A stretch of 64,000 bases of DNA from Acidobacteriota bacterium (GCA_013289715.1 JABCZJ010000020.1:1-64000); one strand, 5' to 3'. Numbered from the stretch's first letter, positions 50,435 to 59,880 are shown. The notes: generated from the letters alone by a model not told the origin. Translations and numbers: made by a program.

Positions 50435-52075
50435 TTAGTACATGCCGCCCATGCCGCCGGCGCCTGGGGCACCGCCGCCGTGAGCTGCGCCGGCTTCCTT
50501 GGGTTCCTTGATGTCGGCCACCAGAGCTTCGGTGGTGAGCATGAGGCCCGCGATGGAAGCGGCGTTCTGCAGAGCGAGACGAGTTACCTTGGCCGGGTCA
50601 ATCACGCCTGCCTTGACCAGATCGCCGTACTCGCCGGTGTCCGCGTTGTAGCCAAAGTTCTCGTCCTTGGACTCGCGGATCTTGCCCAGAATGACGGCAC
50701 CTTCGTCGCCGGCATTGTGGACGATCTGACGGAGAGGCTCTTCGAGAGCGCGCTTCACGATGTTGACGCCGATGGCATCGTCATCATGCAGCTTGAGCTT
50801 ATCGAGAGCCGGGATGCAGCGGATCAACGCCACACCGCCGCCGGGAACGATACCTTCCTCGACAGCTGCGCGGGTTGCGTGCATCGCATCTTCGACGCGA
50901 GCTTTCTTTTCCTTCAGCTCGGTTTCGGTAGCGGCGCCGACTTTAATGACGGCAACGCCGCCGACGAGTTTCGCCAGACGCTCTTGCAGCTTTTCCTTGT
51001 CGTAGTCGGAGGTGGTGTCTTCCACTTGCGCGCGGATCTGACGGACGCGGCCTTCGATTTCCGATGGCTTGCCGCCGCCTTCGACGATAGTGGTGTTGTC
51101 CTTATCAATCGTGATCTTCTTGGCCCGGCCGAGATCTTCAGGCTTCACATTCTCGAGCTTGATGCCGAGATCTTCGGTGATGGCCTTGCCGCCGGTGAGT
51201 GTGGCGATGTCTTCGAGCATGGCCTTGCGGCGATCCCCGAAGCCAGGAGCCTTCACGGCAGCGCACTGCAGAGTGCCGCGGAGCTTATTGACGACGAGAG
51301 TGGCGAGAGCTTCACCTTCGACGTCTTCCGCGATGATCAAAAGCGGCTTGCCCTGCTTGGCGATCTGCTCGAGAAGGGGCAGCAAGTCCTTCATCGAGGA
51401 GATTTTCTTTTCGTGGATGAGGATGCGGACGTCTTCCATCGCGCATTCCATGCGTTCGGGGTCGGTGACGAAGTAGGGCGAGAGGTAGCCGCGGTCGAAC
51501 TGCATGCCTTCGACGACCTCGAGCGACGTTTCCATGGTCTTGGACTCTTCCACGGTGATTACGCCGTCCTTGCCGACCTTCTTCATCGCACCGGCAATGA
51601 TGTCGCCGATGTGCTTGTCGTTGTTCGCGCTGATGGTGCCGACCTGGGCGATCATGTCGCCCTTGACGTCCTTATGCAGACGGCGAACTTCCTCGACGGC
51701 CACTTCGACGGCTCGTTCAATGCCGCGCTTCAGTGCCGTGGGGCTGGCACCGGCCGCTACCGCCTTCACGCCTTCGCGGAAGATGGCCTGGGCCAGTACG
51801 GTGGCTGTGGTGGTTCCGTCGCCGGCTACGTCGGAAGTCTTGGACGCCACTTCACGGACCATCTGCGCGCCCATGTTCTCGAGCGGATCCTGCAGCTCGA
51901 TTTCCTTGGCGACGGTGACGCCGTCCTTGGTGATGATCGGCGAGCCGAACTTCTTTTCGATTACCGCATTGCGGCCCTTGGGGCCGAGGGTGATCTTTAC
52001 TGCGTCGGCGAGCTGATTGACGCCGCGCAGGATCGCCTGGCGAGAATTTTCACCAGTCACGATTTGCTTTGCCAT
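50435..52075 (-). CDS. groL: Chaperonin GroEL (60 kDa)
   Basis: The 546-residue protein has the GroEL layout. The equatorial start is QAILRGVNQLADAVKITLGP, with GDGTTTATVLAQAI near residue 87. The apical domain includes the block around EKKISSMKDLLPLLEQIAK. The terminal equatorial block is EEGIVPGGGVALIRCI, and the Gly-Gly-Met tail is GAPGAGGMGGMY. It folds proteins in a double ring with GroES. It follows groES by 85 nt on the same transcript, with AGGAGAAATAA before its ATG. Confidence 0.99.
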   Translation of the reverse strand: MAKQIVTGENSRQAILRGVNQLADAVKITLGPKGRNAVIEKKFGSPIITKDGVTVAKEIELQDPLENMGAQMVREVASKTSDVAGDGTTTATVLAQAIFREGVKAVAAGASPTALKRGIERAVEVAVEEVRRLHKDVKGDMIAQVGTISANNDKHIGDIIAGAMKKVGKDGVITVEESKTMETSLEVVEGMQFDRGYLSPYFVTDPERMECAMEDVRILIHEKKISSMKDLLPLLEQIAKQGKPLLIIAEDVEGEALATLVVNKLRGTLQCAAVKAPGFGDRRKAMLEDIATLTGGKAITEDLGIKLENVKPEDLGRAKKITIDKDNTTIVEGGGKPSEIEGRVRQIRAQVEDTTSDYDKEKLQERLAKLVGGVAVIKVGAATETELKEKKARVEDAMHATRAAVEEGIVPGGGVALIRCIPALDKLKLHDDDAIGVNIVKRALEEPLRQIVHNAGDEGAVILGKIRESKDENFGYNADTGEYGDLVKAGVIDPAKVTRLALQNAASIAGLMLTTEALVADIKEPKEAGAAHGGGAPGAGGMGGMY

Positions 52076-52160
52076 GATTTATTTCTCCTATTTTTGTATT
52101 GCGAGTTGGTTATCCGGTCGGCGGCTTAGGCCGCGTCCGGGAAGTTGCGTTTGGATCGAG

Positions 52161-52481
52161 TTACTTCTTGCCACCGGCTGCTTTGGCAGCGGGTCCGAGT
52201 TTCGCGAGGATCTCGTCTTCCTTCATGATCATGTATTCCTCGCCGTCAATGGTGATGTCGTTGCCGCTGTACTTGCCGAACAGGATGCGGTCACCGGCTT
52301 TCACGTCGAGGGGGATCAGTTCACCTTTTTCGCGGCGGCCAGAGCCGACGGCGATGACTTCACCCTCTTGTGGTTTCTCTTTTGCGGAGTCCGGGATGAT
52401 GATGCCACCCTTGATGGATTCCTTTTCTTCCAAGCGCCGCACCAGCACGCGGTCGTGTAGGGGCGTGATATTGACTGCCAT
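52161..52481 (-). CDS. groES: Co-chaperonin GroES (10 kDa)
   Basis: The 106-residue protein begins MAVNITPLHDRVLVRRLEEK. It carries the mobile loop ESIKGGIIIPDSAKEKPQEG and the roof region, then GDRILFGKYSGNDITIDGEE. A short Ala/Lys tail extends the usual 95-97 residues. It caps GroEL. The ATG at 52481 follows GGAGGAATTTC. It is the first gene of the CIRCE-controlled operon. Confidence 0.99.
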   Translation of the reverse strand: MAVNITPLHDRVLVRRLEEKESIKGGIIIPDSAKEKPQEGEVIAVGSGRREKGELIPLDVKAGDRILFGKYSGNDITIDGEEYMIMKEDEILAKLGPAAKAAGGKK

Positions 52482-52546
52482 TTGTGAAATTCCTCCAATT
52501 GTTTGGTGAGACTTGCCGGGAGGAGTTACGGCGGTCAGGAGACCGT

Positions 52547-52573
52547 TTAGCACTCCTCGTAGGCGAGTGCTAA
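52547..52573. promoter_or_regulatory. CIRCE operator (HrcA binding site)
   Basis: TTAGCACTC-N9-GAGTGCTAA is a perfect match to the CIRCE inverted repeat. It overlaps the end of the -10 region and the start of the transcribed leader of groES-groEL, so HrcA would block transcription until heat shock. hrcA itself is not in the window. Confidence 0.97.
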
Positions 52574-52600
52574 TATAGCAACCGCATCAAGGGGAGTCAA
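52572..52600 (-). promoter_or_regulatory. Sigma-70 promoter of groES-groEL
   Basis: On the minus strand TTGACT (52600-52595) and TATATT (52577-52572) are spaced by 17 bp. CIRCE directly follows. Confidence 0.85.
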
Positions 52601-52705
52601 GCGAGAATGTGATTATTCGAGGCTCACATCTGCATATGCTTCTTGTGTGTATAGTTTTTATTTTCAGTTGTTTGGATGCCGCCAGATTTTTCTGACACTT
52701 GATTC

Positions 52706-52734
52706 TTGCCTTGGGCGCGGCGGGAGGCTAGAAT
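52706..52734 (+). promoter_or_regulatory. Sigma-70-like promoter of the histidine kinase gene
   Basis: TTGCCT (52706-52711) and TAGAAT (52729-52734) are spaced by 17 bp. The transcript would start near 52741, which rules out the TTG at 52706 as a start codon and favours GTG at 52751. Confidence 0.6.
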
Positions 52735-52750
52735 CCCGGCACTGACGCTG

Positions 52751-54721
52751 GTGCCATCACTCTTCTATATCCGACTCATCAGTTTAACTGCTGGGACGCT
52801 GGTGTATTTGTTTTTGCTGGCGCTGATTTTGGGGCACCGCAGGCCGCGGTTGTTTGAGCGATTGCTGTTCTTCTTGATGCTGGCGTTGTTTCTTCTTTAC
52901 TCGGGTGGGCTGCTGGAGATTAACGCCGCAATGCAGTACGGCTCGCCGCCCGAAGGGACTCGCTGGTTCGCGAAGCTCCTCGCGGCGTTAGCCATGTCCG
53001 TCCTCTTGCCCTTGATTTGGCATGCGCATGTGGAATACGTGCAGACGGTCCAGCAAGCGCGCGTGCGTCGCGTGATGTGGGTTTGCGTCGTTGCGGTGTA
53101 CTTGATCGCTCTCGCCCAGGTCTTGGGCGTGGCGATTGTCGGATCCAAGGTCGGAAGAGGATTCGGCGCTGCGCTGGTTGAGTTCGAGACCTCTGGTCCG
53201 CTGAACGACTGGCTGATGTGCGCGGTGTCGGCTGCGGCTTTGCAGTTGTGGGCAGTTCGACTTGAAAGGAGTCCAACCGCAAGACGGCTGGGTTATTGGC
53301 TATTCGCGGTCTCGATCTTTTTATCTGGAGTACTGATCCTCCGCGAATTCTACGAGAAGGGGCCGGCTTTTTTTTCCGATTCCCTCGCCACAGCGACGCT
53401 GGTTGGTGCAGTCTTTCCCGGTGCGTTGCTGATCTACTACGCGTTTAAACACAACTTTCTTGATTATGGGGCGCAGCGGAATCTCGTCTACGCTCTATCC
53501 GCCATGGTTTTGGCCTTGCTGTATTTGGCGTTGGTGCGGCGGGTTAGCGGATGGCTGGAGCCGGTGTTGCCGCCAGAAGCTACTGCCAGCGTGCTGTTGT
53601 TTGTGCTGATATTTCTTTTTGAGCCGCTGGAGCGGGCGATTGGGCCGGTATTGCATCGGCAGTTGGCCGAGCGGATGGAGCGGGTGCAGAGGTTGACGTC
53701 GCAATTGCAGCAGCAGGCGCGGCAGGGGAAGTTGGCGCAGCTGGTCGCATCGGCCGAGACGAGGATCCGCGAGGAATTTGGGTTGGCGGCGGTGCGCATT
53801 TCGATTCCGCGCGATGTGGCGTGGAAAGCTTTGCAAGCGCCGGGAGGGCTGGGGCACACGGCGCAGATGCGTTTGATGAAGGATGGCGAGCAGATTGGAG
53901 TGCTGGAGGCGGCGACGACCGGATCGTATCTGACGGGCGAGACCTCCGCAGCACTGGAATTTCTGGCGGAGCAGTTGCCGGGGATGGTGGACTCGGCGCG
54001 GTTGATCGAAGACAAGTTGCGGCTGGAGCGCGAACTGGCGGAGCGCGAACGAATGGCGGTGCTGGGGCAGATGGCGGCGAGCGTGTCGCACAACTTGCGG
54101 AATCCTCTGAGTTCCATGAAAACGGTGTTGCAGGTGCAGCTGGAAAATCCTGATTTGCCGTTGGATGTGCGGCGGGACTGTACCTTGATAGTGGGCGAGA
54201 TTGATCGCATGAGCGCGAAGCTGACGCAGCTGCTGCATTACGCGAAGCCGACGGTGCACGGCGAACGCGTAGCTGCGGTAGCGGTGGCGGCGCAGACCGC
54301 GTGGCTGTTTGGGCGAGACGCGGAACGGCGCAATGTGCGGCTGGAACTTGAGAAGCCGACGCACGAGATTATGGCGCAGGCGTCGGAAGAAGCGTTGAGC
54401 GAGGTGCTATCGAATTTGATCGTGAACGCGATGGAAGCGCAGCCCGACGGCGGGCGGGTGCGGATCAGCGTGGGGCGCTATGACGGGAGGCTGGACATCG
54501 TGGTGGACGACGACGGTCCGGGAATTTCGCAGGAGCTGCGCGCGAAAATATTTCAGCCGTACTTTACGACGAAGGCGACGGGGACCGGGTTGGGGCTTTC
54601 GATCGTTGCGCGGAGGATTGAGGAATTGGGCGGGACGCTGGCTGTGGAGAGTCCGCTACGGCAAGGGAAGGGAACGCGGTTTCATTTGACGCTGCTGCTG
54701 GCGGAAGAGGAAATAAAATAA
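52751..54721 (+). CDS. Membrane sensor histidine kinase
   Basis: The 656-residue protein begins with eight or nine membrane helices (about residues 5-290, for example SLTAGTLVYLFLLALILG, LLFFLMLALFLLYSGGLL, then SVLLFVLIFLFEPL). A GAF-like stretch follows, then a coiled linker and the HisKA motif SVSHNLRNPLSSMKTVLQ with the phospho-accepting His. The ATPase domain has N (VLSNLIVNAMEAQP), G1 (VVDDDGPGISQEL) and G2 (TKATGTGLGLSIVARRI). It should phosphorylate the sigma-54 regulator that starts 1 nt after its stop. The start is taken as GTG 52751 because an upstream TTG lies inside the promoter. Confidence 0.92.
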   Translation: MPSLFYIRLISLTAGTLVYLFLLALILGHRRPRLFERLLFFLMLALFLLYSGGLLEINAAMQYGSPPEGTRWFAKLLAALAMSVLLPLIWHAHVEYVQTVQQARVRRVMWVCVVAVYLIALAQVLGVAIVGSKVGRGFGAALVEFETSGPLNDWLMCAVSAAALQLWAVRLERSPTARRLGYWLFAVSIFLSGVLILREFYEKGPAFFSDSLATATLVGAVFPGALLIYYAFKHNFLDYGAQRNLVYALSAMVLALLYLALVRRVSGWLEPVLPPEATASVLLFVLIFLFEPLERAIGPVLHRQLAERMERVQRLTSQLQQQARQGKLAQLVASAETRIREEFGLAAVRISIPRDVAWKALQAPGGLGHTAQMRLMKDGEQIGVLEAATTGSYLTGETSAALEFLAEQLPGMVDSARLIEDKLRLERELAERERMAVLGQMAASVSHNLRNPLSSMKTVLQVQLENPDLPLDVRRDCTLIVGEIDRMSAKLTQLLHYAKPTVHGERVAAVAVAAQTAWLFGRDAERRNVRLELEKPTHEIMAQASEEALSEVLSNLIVNAMEAQPDGGRVRISVGRYDGRLDIVVDDDGPGISQELRAKIFQPYFTTKATGTGLGLSIVARRIEELGGTLAVESPLRQGKGTRFHLTLLLAEEEIK

Positions 54722-56107
54722 ATGATGCGAACGATTTTGTTGGTCGATGACGAGGCGACGGCGCGTTATGGGACGGGGCGGGCGCTCGAGAAGCAATATA
54801 AGGTGATCGAGGCGGGGTCGGCTGCAGCGGCGCGCGAGGCTTTGACGGCTGCTGCGCCGGATTTAATTCTGCTGGATCTGGTGATGCCCGGGGAGGATGG
54901 GCTTTCGTTTTTACGGTGGTTGCGGGAAAACGGGCATGGCGTGCCGGTGCTTGTCGTTTCGGCTTTGGATACGGCGAAGACGGCGCTGGACGCGCTGCGG
55001 AGCGGGGCGGCGGATTACATTGTGAAGGGATTTGACATCGAGGAGTTGCGCCGGCGCGTTGGGAATTTGCTACGGCTTGCTGAATTGGCCGAAGAAAACA
55101 CGCGTTTGCGGCGCGAGCTCGTGGCGGATGGACAATTCGGACGATTGCTCGGAGCTTCGGCAGCGATGCGACGCGTTTTCGAGATGGCGGAGCGCGTGGC
55201 GGCTACGGATGCGACCGTTTTAATTCTGGGCGAGAGCGGGACGGGGAAGGATTTGCTGGCGCAGGAAATTCACGAACGGTCGGCGCGGCGCGGGCGCGCG
55301 TTTGTGGCGGTGAATTGCGCGGCGCTGCCGGAGCATCTGATTGAATCGGAATTGTTTGGGTATGAGCGCGGTGCGTTTACCGGAGCGGCACAGCAGCGCA
55401 AGGGGAAATTCGAGCAGGCGTCGGGCGGGACGATTTTTCTGGATGAGATTGGGGACATGAATGCCGTGACGCAGGCGAAGGTGCTGCGGGCTCTGGAAAA
55501 TCGAAAGATCGAGCGGCTGGGCGGGACTCATGCGATTGATGTGGACGTGCGGGTGATCAGCGCGACGTACCGGGATTTGCCGGGGGAAATTGCGGCGGGA
55601 CGTTTTCGCGAGGATTTATATTACCGGTTGCGAGTGGTTACTTTGGAACTGCCGCCCCTGCGCGCGCATAAAGAGGATTTGGCGATGTTGGTGGACGCGC
55701 TTCTGGGGCAGCTGGGGGCGCGGCACAAGCATCGCGCGCATGTGTCGCCGGAAGCGATGAGCTTGTTGCGGCGCTACGATTGGCCGGGGAATGTGCGGGA
55801 ATTGCGCAATGCGCTGGAGCGGACCTTGGTGTTGTGCGATGGCGATGAGATTACTTTGCCGGATTTGCCGGAGGAGATTCGCGAGTATCGCGGCGTGGGC
55901 GGCACTGCGAAAAAGGCCGGGGACGAATCGTTTTTGGGCGAAGCGGATTTTCGCGAGGCCAAGCGGCAGTTTGAGATTGTTTATTTGCGGCGGAAATTGG
56001 AAGAGCACCATTGGAACGTGTCGCAGACGGCGGCGGAGGTGGGGCTTCATCGGCAGAGTTTGCAGGAGAAACTTCGCGAACTCGGGATTCAACGACCGGG
56101 GAAATAG
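54722..56107 (+). CDS. NtrC-family sigma-54-dependent response regulator
   Basis: The 461-residue protein has a receiver domain (phospho-acceptor Asp52 in LILLDLVMPGEDG). An AAA+ domain follows, with Walker A GESGTGKDLLAQEI, the sigma-54 contact loop YERGAFTGAAQQRKG, and Walker B SGGTIFLDEIGDM. A FIS-type HTH ends it (HHWNVSQTAAEVGLHRQSLQ). It activates promoters read by sigma-54 RNA polymerase once phosphorylated, most likely by the kinase encoded just upstream with no gap. The signal and targets are not in the window. Confidence 0.96.
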   Translation: MMRTILLVDDEATARYGTGRALEKQYKVIEAGSAAAAREALTAAAPDLILLDLVMPGEDGLSFLRWLRENGHGVPVLVVSALDTAKTALDALRSGAADYIVKGFDIEELRRRVGNLLRLAELAEENTRLRRELVADGQFGRLLGASAAMRRVFEMAERVAATDATVLILGESGTGKDLLAQEIHERSARRGRAFVAVNCAALPEHLIESELFGYERGAFTGAAQQRKGKFEQASGGTIFLDEIGDMNAVTQAKVLRALENRKIERLGGTHAIDVDVRVISATYRDLPGEIAAGRFREDLYYRLRVVTLELPPLRAHKEDLAMLVDALLGQLGARHKHRAHVSPEAMSLLRRYDWPGNVRELRNALERTLVLCDGDEITLPDLPEEIREYRGVGGTAKKAGDESFLGEADFREAKRQFEIVYLRRKLEEHHWNVSQTAAEVGLHRQSLQEKLRELGIQRPGK

Positions 56108-56227
56108 AGGATGCAGGGAAGCAGGCGGCAGGGAGGCAGGAAGCGGCGAACGCAGCGCGTTGATTGCTGGATGCACAAGAACGGTTGGGGAACAGGGCAC
56201 TGGCTAGCGGCGAGTGGCTAGCAAAAG

Positions 56228-56302
56228 CAGATCCCTCGCTACGTCCCCCGCCCGCCAAACTGCGGCGGGAAAGAAAAAGCGCGGGACTGCGTTCGGGATG
56301 AC
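56228..56302. repeat. Dispersed GTCATCC...GATC-type intergenic repeat
   Basis: Read on the minus strand it runs TGTCATCCCGAACGCAGTCC, then a CCCGCC/GGCGGG hairpin region, then GAGGGATCTGC. A shorter related copy is at 12064-12090. Such units are common in intergenic DNA of this group. Confidence 0.6.
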
Positions 56303-56341
56303 ACGTGCTACTACGTTCGACAATACGATCAAACTTCAAGC

Positions 56342-56974
56342 ATGAATGACGTCATATCAATCGCGGGATTTATTTTGGCGGGTGGGGAAAGTTCGCGGAT
56401 GGGTGTCGATAAGGGGCTTTTGGAGATTGCGGGCGTGGCGATGATCGTGCGGGCGGCGCGATTGGTGGAATCGGTGGCGGGCGCGCCGGCGGTGGTGGTG
56501 GGGACGCCGGAAAAATATCGGGGGCTGGGATTGGGGGCGATTGCGGATGATTGGCCGGGTTGCGGGCCGCTGGGCGGGATTGCGACGGCGTTGTGCGCGT
56601 CCGAGGCGGATTGGAATCTGATCGTGGCGTGCGACTTGCCGTATTTGACGCGCGCGTGGCTGGAGTATTTGCAGCAGCGGGCACGCGATTCTGATGCAGA
56701 GGCAGTGGTACCCATGAATCTGACGTTCACGAACAAGCGCGGCGCGGAGCCGCTTTGCGCGGCGTATCACAAAGGCTGCGAGCCGTCGATCCGGCGAGCC
56801 CTGGAGCTGGGCGTGCGCAAGGTGACCGATGGCCTGGCGGAATTGCGCGTCGAGCTGATAGAACCAGCGAAATGGAAAGGCTTTGATTCCGACGGGCTCC
56901 TATTCAAGAATGTGAACACGCCGGCGGATTATGAAGAGGCTAGGGCGAAATTTGCCAGAAGCGCGGAGCGATGA
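56342..56974 (+). CDS. mobA: Molybdenum cofactor guanylyltransferase
   Basis: The 210-residue protein has the MobA nucleotide-binding start IAGFILAGGESSRMGVDKGL (LAGGxSxRMGxDK). WPGCGPLGGIATAL and VACDLPYLTRAWLEYLQQ follow, with the metal-binding Asp. The NVNTPADYEEA block is at the C-terminus. It attaches GMP to molybdopterin to make the bis-MGD cofactor. Its stop overlaps the ABC ATPase start by 4 nt. No molybdoenzyme is in the window. Confidence 0.92.
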   Translation: MNDVISIAGFILAGGESSRMGVDKGLLEIAGVAMIVRAARLVESVAGAPAVVVGTPEKYRGLGLGAIADDWPGCGPLGGIATALCASEADWNLIVACDLPYLTRAWLEYLQQRARDSDAEAVVPMNLTFTNKRGAEPLCAAYHKGCEPSIRRALELGVRKVTDGLAELRVELIEPAKWKGFDSDGLLFKNVNTPADYEEARAKFARSAER

Positions 56975-57738
56975 GCGAGCACTATTTCGAATTCAAAAAT
57001 GTTTGCAAGGCGTTTGACGATAACGCCGTGCTGAAGGACGTCAGCTTCTTCGTGGAGCAGGGCGAGACCGCCGTGATCATGGGACGCAGCGGAGTGGGTA
57101 AATCAGTGTCGTTGAAATTGCTGTTGGGATTTCTGGCGCCGGATTCGGGACGGATTATTGTGGCGGGACAGGATGTGACGGACTACACGGAGGAGCAATT
57201 TTCGAAGATTCGGCGGCGCGTCACGATGGTGTTTCAGTCCGGCGCGCTATTCGATTCGCTGACAGTGGAGGAGAATGTGGCGTTTCCGCTGGAGAGCCGT
57301 AGCGAGACGGAAGCGCCGGAAAAAATTGATGCGACGGTGAAAGAACTGATGACGGATCTGGAGGTTGTTGACTTCGCGGATCGTTTGCCATCGGATTTGA
57401 GCACTGGAGCGAAGCGGGCGGTCGCGATTGCGCGGGCGCTGGCGGAAGATCCGGACGCGATTCTGTATGACGAGCCTACCACGATGGTGGATCCGCTGAT
57501 GGCGGCACATATTAGCGACTTGATCGCGAAATTGAAGGCGAAATTGCACAAGACTTCGATCGTGGTGACGCACGACACGCATCTGGCGAAAAAGCTGGCG
57601 GATCGGATTCTTTTCCTGCAGGAGGGGCGGGTGGGATTTTTCGGGACTTGGCAGGAACTGGAAAATTCCAAGGAACCGTTCCTGCGAAATTTCCTCGCGC
57701 AAGATGAATTGATTCCCGCGTTGGACGCCAACGAGTGA
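56971..57738 (+). CDS. MlaF-type ABC transporter ATP-binding protein
   Basis: The 255-residue ATPase has Walker A GRSGVGKSVSLK, the Q-loop segment MVFQSGALFDSLTVEENVAF typical of MlaF/Ttg2A, a signature LSTGAKRAVAIARALAE (LSTGA in place of LSGGM) and Walker B AILYDEPTTMVDP. The H-loop is VVTHDTH. MlaF powers lipid movement between membranes with MlaE and MlaD, but no such genes lie beside it. It overlaps mobA and the permease gene by 4 nt, which puts it in an unusual three-gene run. Confidence 0.9.
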   Translation: MSEHYFEFKNVCKAFDDNAVLKDVSFFVEQGETAVIMGRSGVGKSVSLKLLLGFLAPDSGRIIVAGQDVTDYTEEQFSKIRRRVTMVFQSGALFDSLTVEENVAFPLESRSETEAPEKIDATVKELMTDLEVVDFADRLPSDLSTGAKRAVAIARALAEDPDAILYDEPTTMVDPLMAAHISDLIAKLKAKLHKTSIVVTHDTHLAKKLADRILFLQEGRVGFFGTWQELENSKEPFLRNFLAQDELIPALDANE

Positions 57739-59195
57739 GCCAAAATCCCGCGGCAACCGGCGCGCCTGGAGCGAAAGGCGGCGACCCGAAATCCCAGCTG
57801 CGCCGCGTGATGGGATTCTGGGACGTGCTGCTGTTCAACATCGGGGCGGTGCTGGGGCCGCGCTGGATTGCGGCGGCTGCGCACAACGGTACTTCTTCTA
57901 TTAGCTTGTGGGTCTTTGCCGCGTTCCTCTTTTTCCTGCCGACTACCTTCGTCATCGTCGAATTGTCCACGCGATTTCCCGAAGAAGGCGGATTGTACGT
58001 GTGGTCGAAGGAAGCATTCGGGGATTTTCACGGATTCATCGCGGGATGGACGTATTGGGTGTACACGTTCTTTTATTTTCCGGCGCTGCTGATGGCCAGC
58101 GCGGCGATGGCCGCTTACATCGGCGGAAGCGGTACGGCGTACCTGGCGCAGGACCGGACGTTTTTGGTGGCGGGATCGTTCGGACTACTTTTTGTGGCGG
58201 TGGCGCTGAATATCGTGGGATTGAATATTGGGAAGTGGCTGCAGAACGTCGGCGCGGTTTCGACTTACGTGCCGCTGCTGATGCTGGTGGGGATGGCGGC
58301 GTATCTGTGGCACGCGCACGGATCGGTGACGCATTTTACGTGGCGGAACATGATGCCGACGTGGGATTGGGGGACCGTTAATTTTTGGCCACAGATTGCG
58401 TTTGCGTTTGTGGGGCTGGAGCTTTGCGCGACGATGAGCGAAGAGGTGCGCAACCCGCAGAAGACTTTGCCGCGCGCGATCTTTGGCTCTGGGATTCTGA
58501 TTGCGTTGATTTACATCGCGGGGACTTTTGCGGTGCTGTCCATGTTGCCGGCCGATGCAGTGGATCCCAAGAGCGGAGTGTTTCAGGCGCTGACCGCGGG
58601 CTCGACGATGCTGCGAATCGTTTTGTTCGGTGTGATCGCGGCGATTCTGGTGACGGTGGGGAATGCGGGAGGCGTGGGCGGGACGGTGGCGGGAGTGGCG
58701 CGCGTGCCGTTTGTGGTGGGGATTGACCGGTATTTGCCGGCGGTGTTTGGGCGGATTCATCCGAAGTGGAAGACGCCGTGGGTGGCGATTCTGGTGCAGG
58801 CAGTGGGTACGGGGATTGTGCTTTTGCTCGGGCAGATCAGCGACAGCCCGAACACGGCGTATCAGGAATTGGTGGATGCGGGGACGATACTTTATTTCAT
58901 TCCGTTTTTGTATATGTATGGGGCGGTGATCCGGCTGGCTTATCACGGGGATCGCGGGGCGAATGAGAATGAGGTTTTGATTCCCGGCGGGAAACTGGGG
59001 GTTTGGTTGATGGGGATTTTGGGATTTACGGTGGTGCTGGGGGGGATTGTGTTGTCGTTGATACCGCCGGCGGAAGCTGAGAATAAGTGGATATTTGAGG
59101 GGAAGCTCGCGGGTGGGAGCGCGTTTGCGATTTTGTTTGGGTTGATGCTTTATTATCGCGGGGCTAGAGCGAAGGCGAGGGAAGCCGCTAGATAG
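57735..59195 (+). CDS. APC-family amino acid permease
   Basis: The 486-residue protein has about 12 membrane helices. The first, MGFWDVLLFNIGAVLGPRWI, carries the G-rich substrate-binding break of APC transporters. The later block FAFVGLELCATMSEEVRNPQ is typical of the glutamate/GABA and related antiporters. GVFQALTAGSTML and GIDRYLPAVFGRIHPKWKTP are further family marks. The substrate is not determined. The start is GTG overlapping the ABC ATPase stop (GTGA). Confidence 0.88.
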   Translation: MSQNPAATGAPGAKGGDPKSQLRRVMGFWDVLLFNIGAVLGPRWIAAAAHNGTSSISLWVFAAFLFFLPTTFVIVELSTRFPEEGGLYVWSKEAFGDFHGFIAGWTYWVYTFFYFPALLMASAAMAAYIGGSGTAYLAQDRTFLVAGSFGLLFVAVALNIVGLNIGKWLQNVGAVSTYVPLLMLVGMAAYLWHAHGSVTHFTWRNMMPTWDWGTVNFWPQIAFAFVGLELCATMSEEVRNPQKTLPRAIFGSGILIALIYIAGTFAVLSMLPADAVDPKSGVFQALTAGSTMLRIVLFGVIAAILVTVGNAGGVGGTVAGVARVPFVVGIDRYLPAVFGRIHPKWKTPWVAILVQAVGTGIVLLLGQISDSPNTAYQELVDAGTILYFIPFLYMYGAVIRLAYHGDRGANENEVLIPGGKLGVWLMGILGFTVVLGGIVLSLIPPAEAENKWIFEGKLAGGSAFAILFGLMLYYRGARAKAREAAR

Positions 59196-59217
59196 CTGCT
59201 CGCGCCGCACGTTTCCC

Positions 59218-59880
59218 TCACTCCCGCGCAGTGACCCCGACTGCTTCAGATCTCTTTTGCCTTCGTACCCTCCACTGCGCAAGCCGAGCCAGGATCGTCA
59301 CGAGTCCAAGCAGGCTCCAGAGCCCGAGAGAAGCAAGGGCCCAGCGCCACGGAAGTATCAAGTCCGATCGCACGCTTGGGTCTGCGATGATCACGGTGAT
59401 GCCCGCAGCGCTGCCAAATGTTACGAGCAAAGCCACGACCGTTTCGGCCCCGGTGATCGCTGGAGCGATGACCCGTAAGCGAGCGGCTGGCGATGCGTCG
59501 ATTCCTCGGCCGACGATCCACCAGAAAATTAGTCCGACGATTGGCCAACTGAACGAGCGCCAAAAAACGGATAGCATGCCGGCCGGAACGGCTGCGGGCC
59601 GCGCCAGCCCCGCGAATGCGCAGGGCATGTTCAGGAGAGCGGGGGTGGCCAGCCTTAACTCAGCGAGCTTTCGCACCATATCTTCTTGTGGCGGAGCTGG
59701 CGCCAAGGATTTAGTAATGTAGAAAACCGGCTTCTCGGATCTTATAGGCCAGCGAACGTGCACTGCAGCGCGAAATTGAAGGATATAGAAACTCCTCCAC
59801 GGCCCGAGCAGCAGAATACAGAGCACTAACTGTCCGATAGGAAGGATCTGGCGGAATCGAAAGCGATCGATTTCATTCAT
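59218..59880 (-). CDS. Hypothetical membrane protein
   Basis: The 220-residue product has four or five hydrophobic segments (ILPIGQLVLCILLLGPWRSF, SFSWPIVGLIFWWIVGRGID, AETVVALLVTFGSAAGITVI, WALASLGLWSLLGLVTILAR). The C-terminus is basic. No domain is recognised. It is convergent with the permease gene and lies 79 nt downstream of the SoxA-type gene stop. Confidence 0.6.
   Translation of the reverse strand: MNEIDRFRFRQILPIGQLVLCILLLGPWRSFYILQFRAAVHVRWPIRSEKPVFYITKSLAPAPPQEDMVRKLAELRLATPALLNMPCAFAGLARPAAVPAGMLSVFWRSFSWPIVGLIFWWIVGRGIDASPAARLRVIAPAITGAETVVALLVTFGSAAGITVIIADPSVRSDLILPWRWALASLGLWSLLGLVTILARLAQWRVRRQKRSEAVGVTARE

Noticed and set aside
52706..52750. Longer histidine kinase start at TTG
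   Set aside because: The TTG is part of a good -35 element (TTGCCT-N17-TAGAAT), so transcription begins after it.
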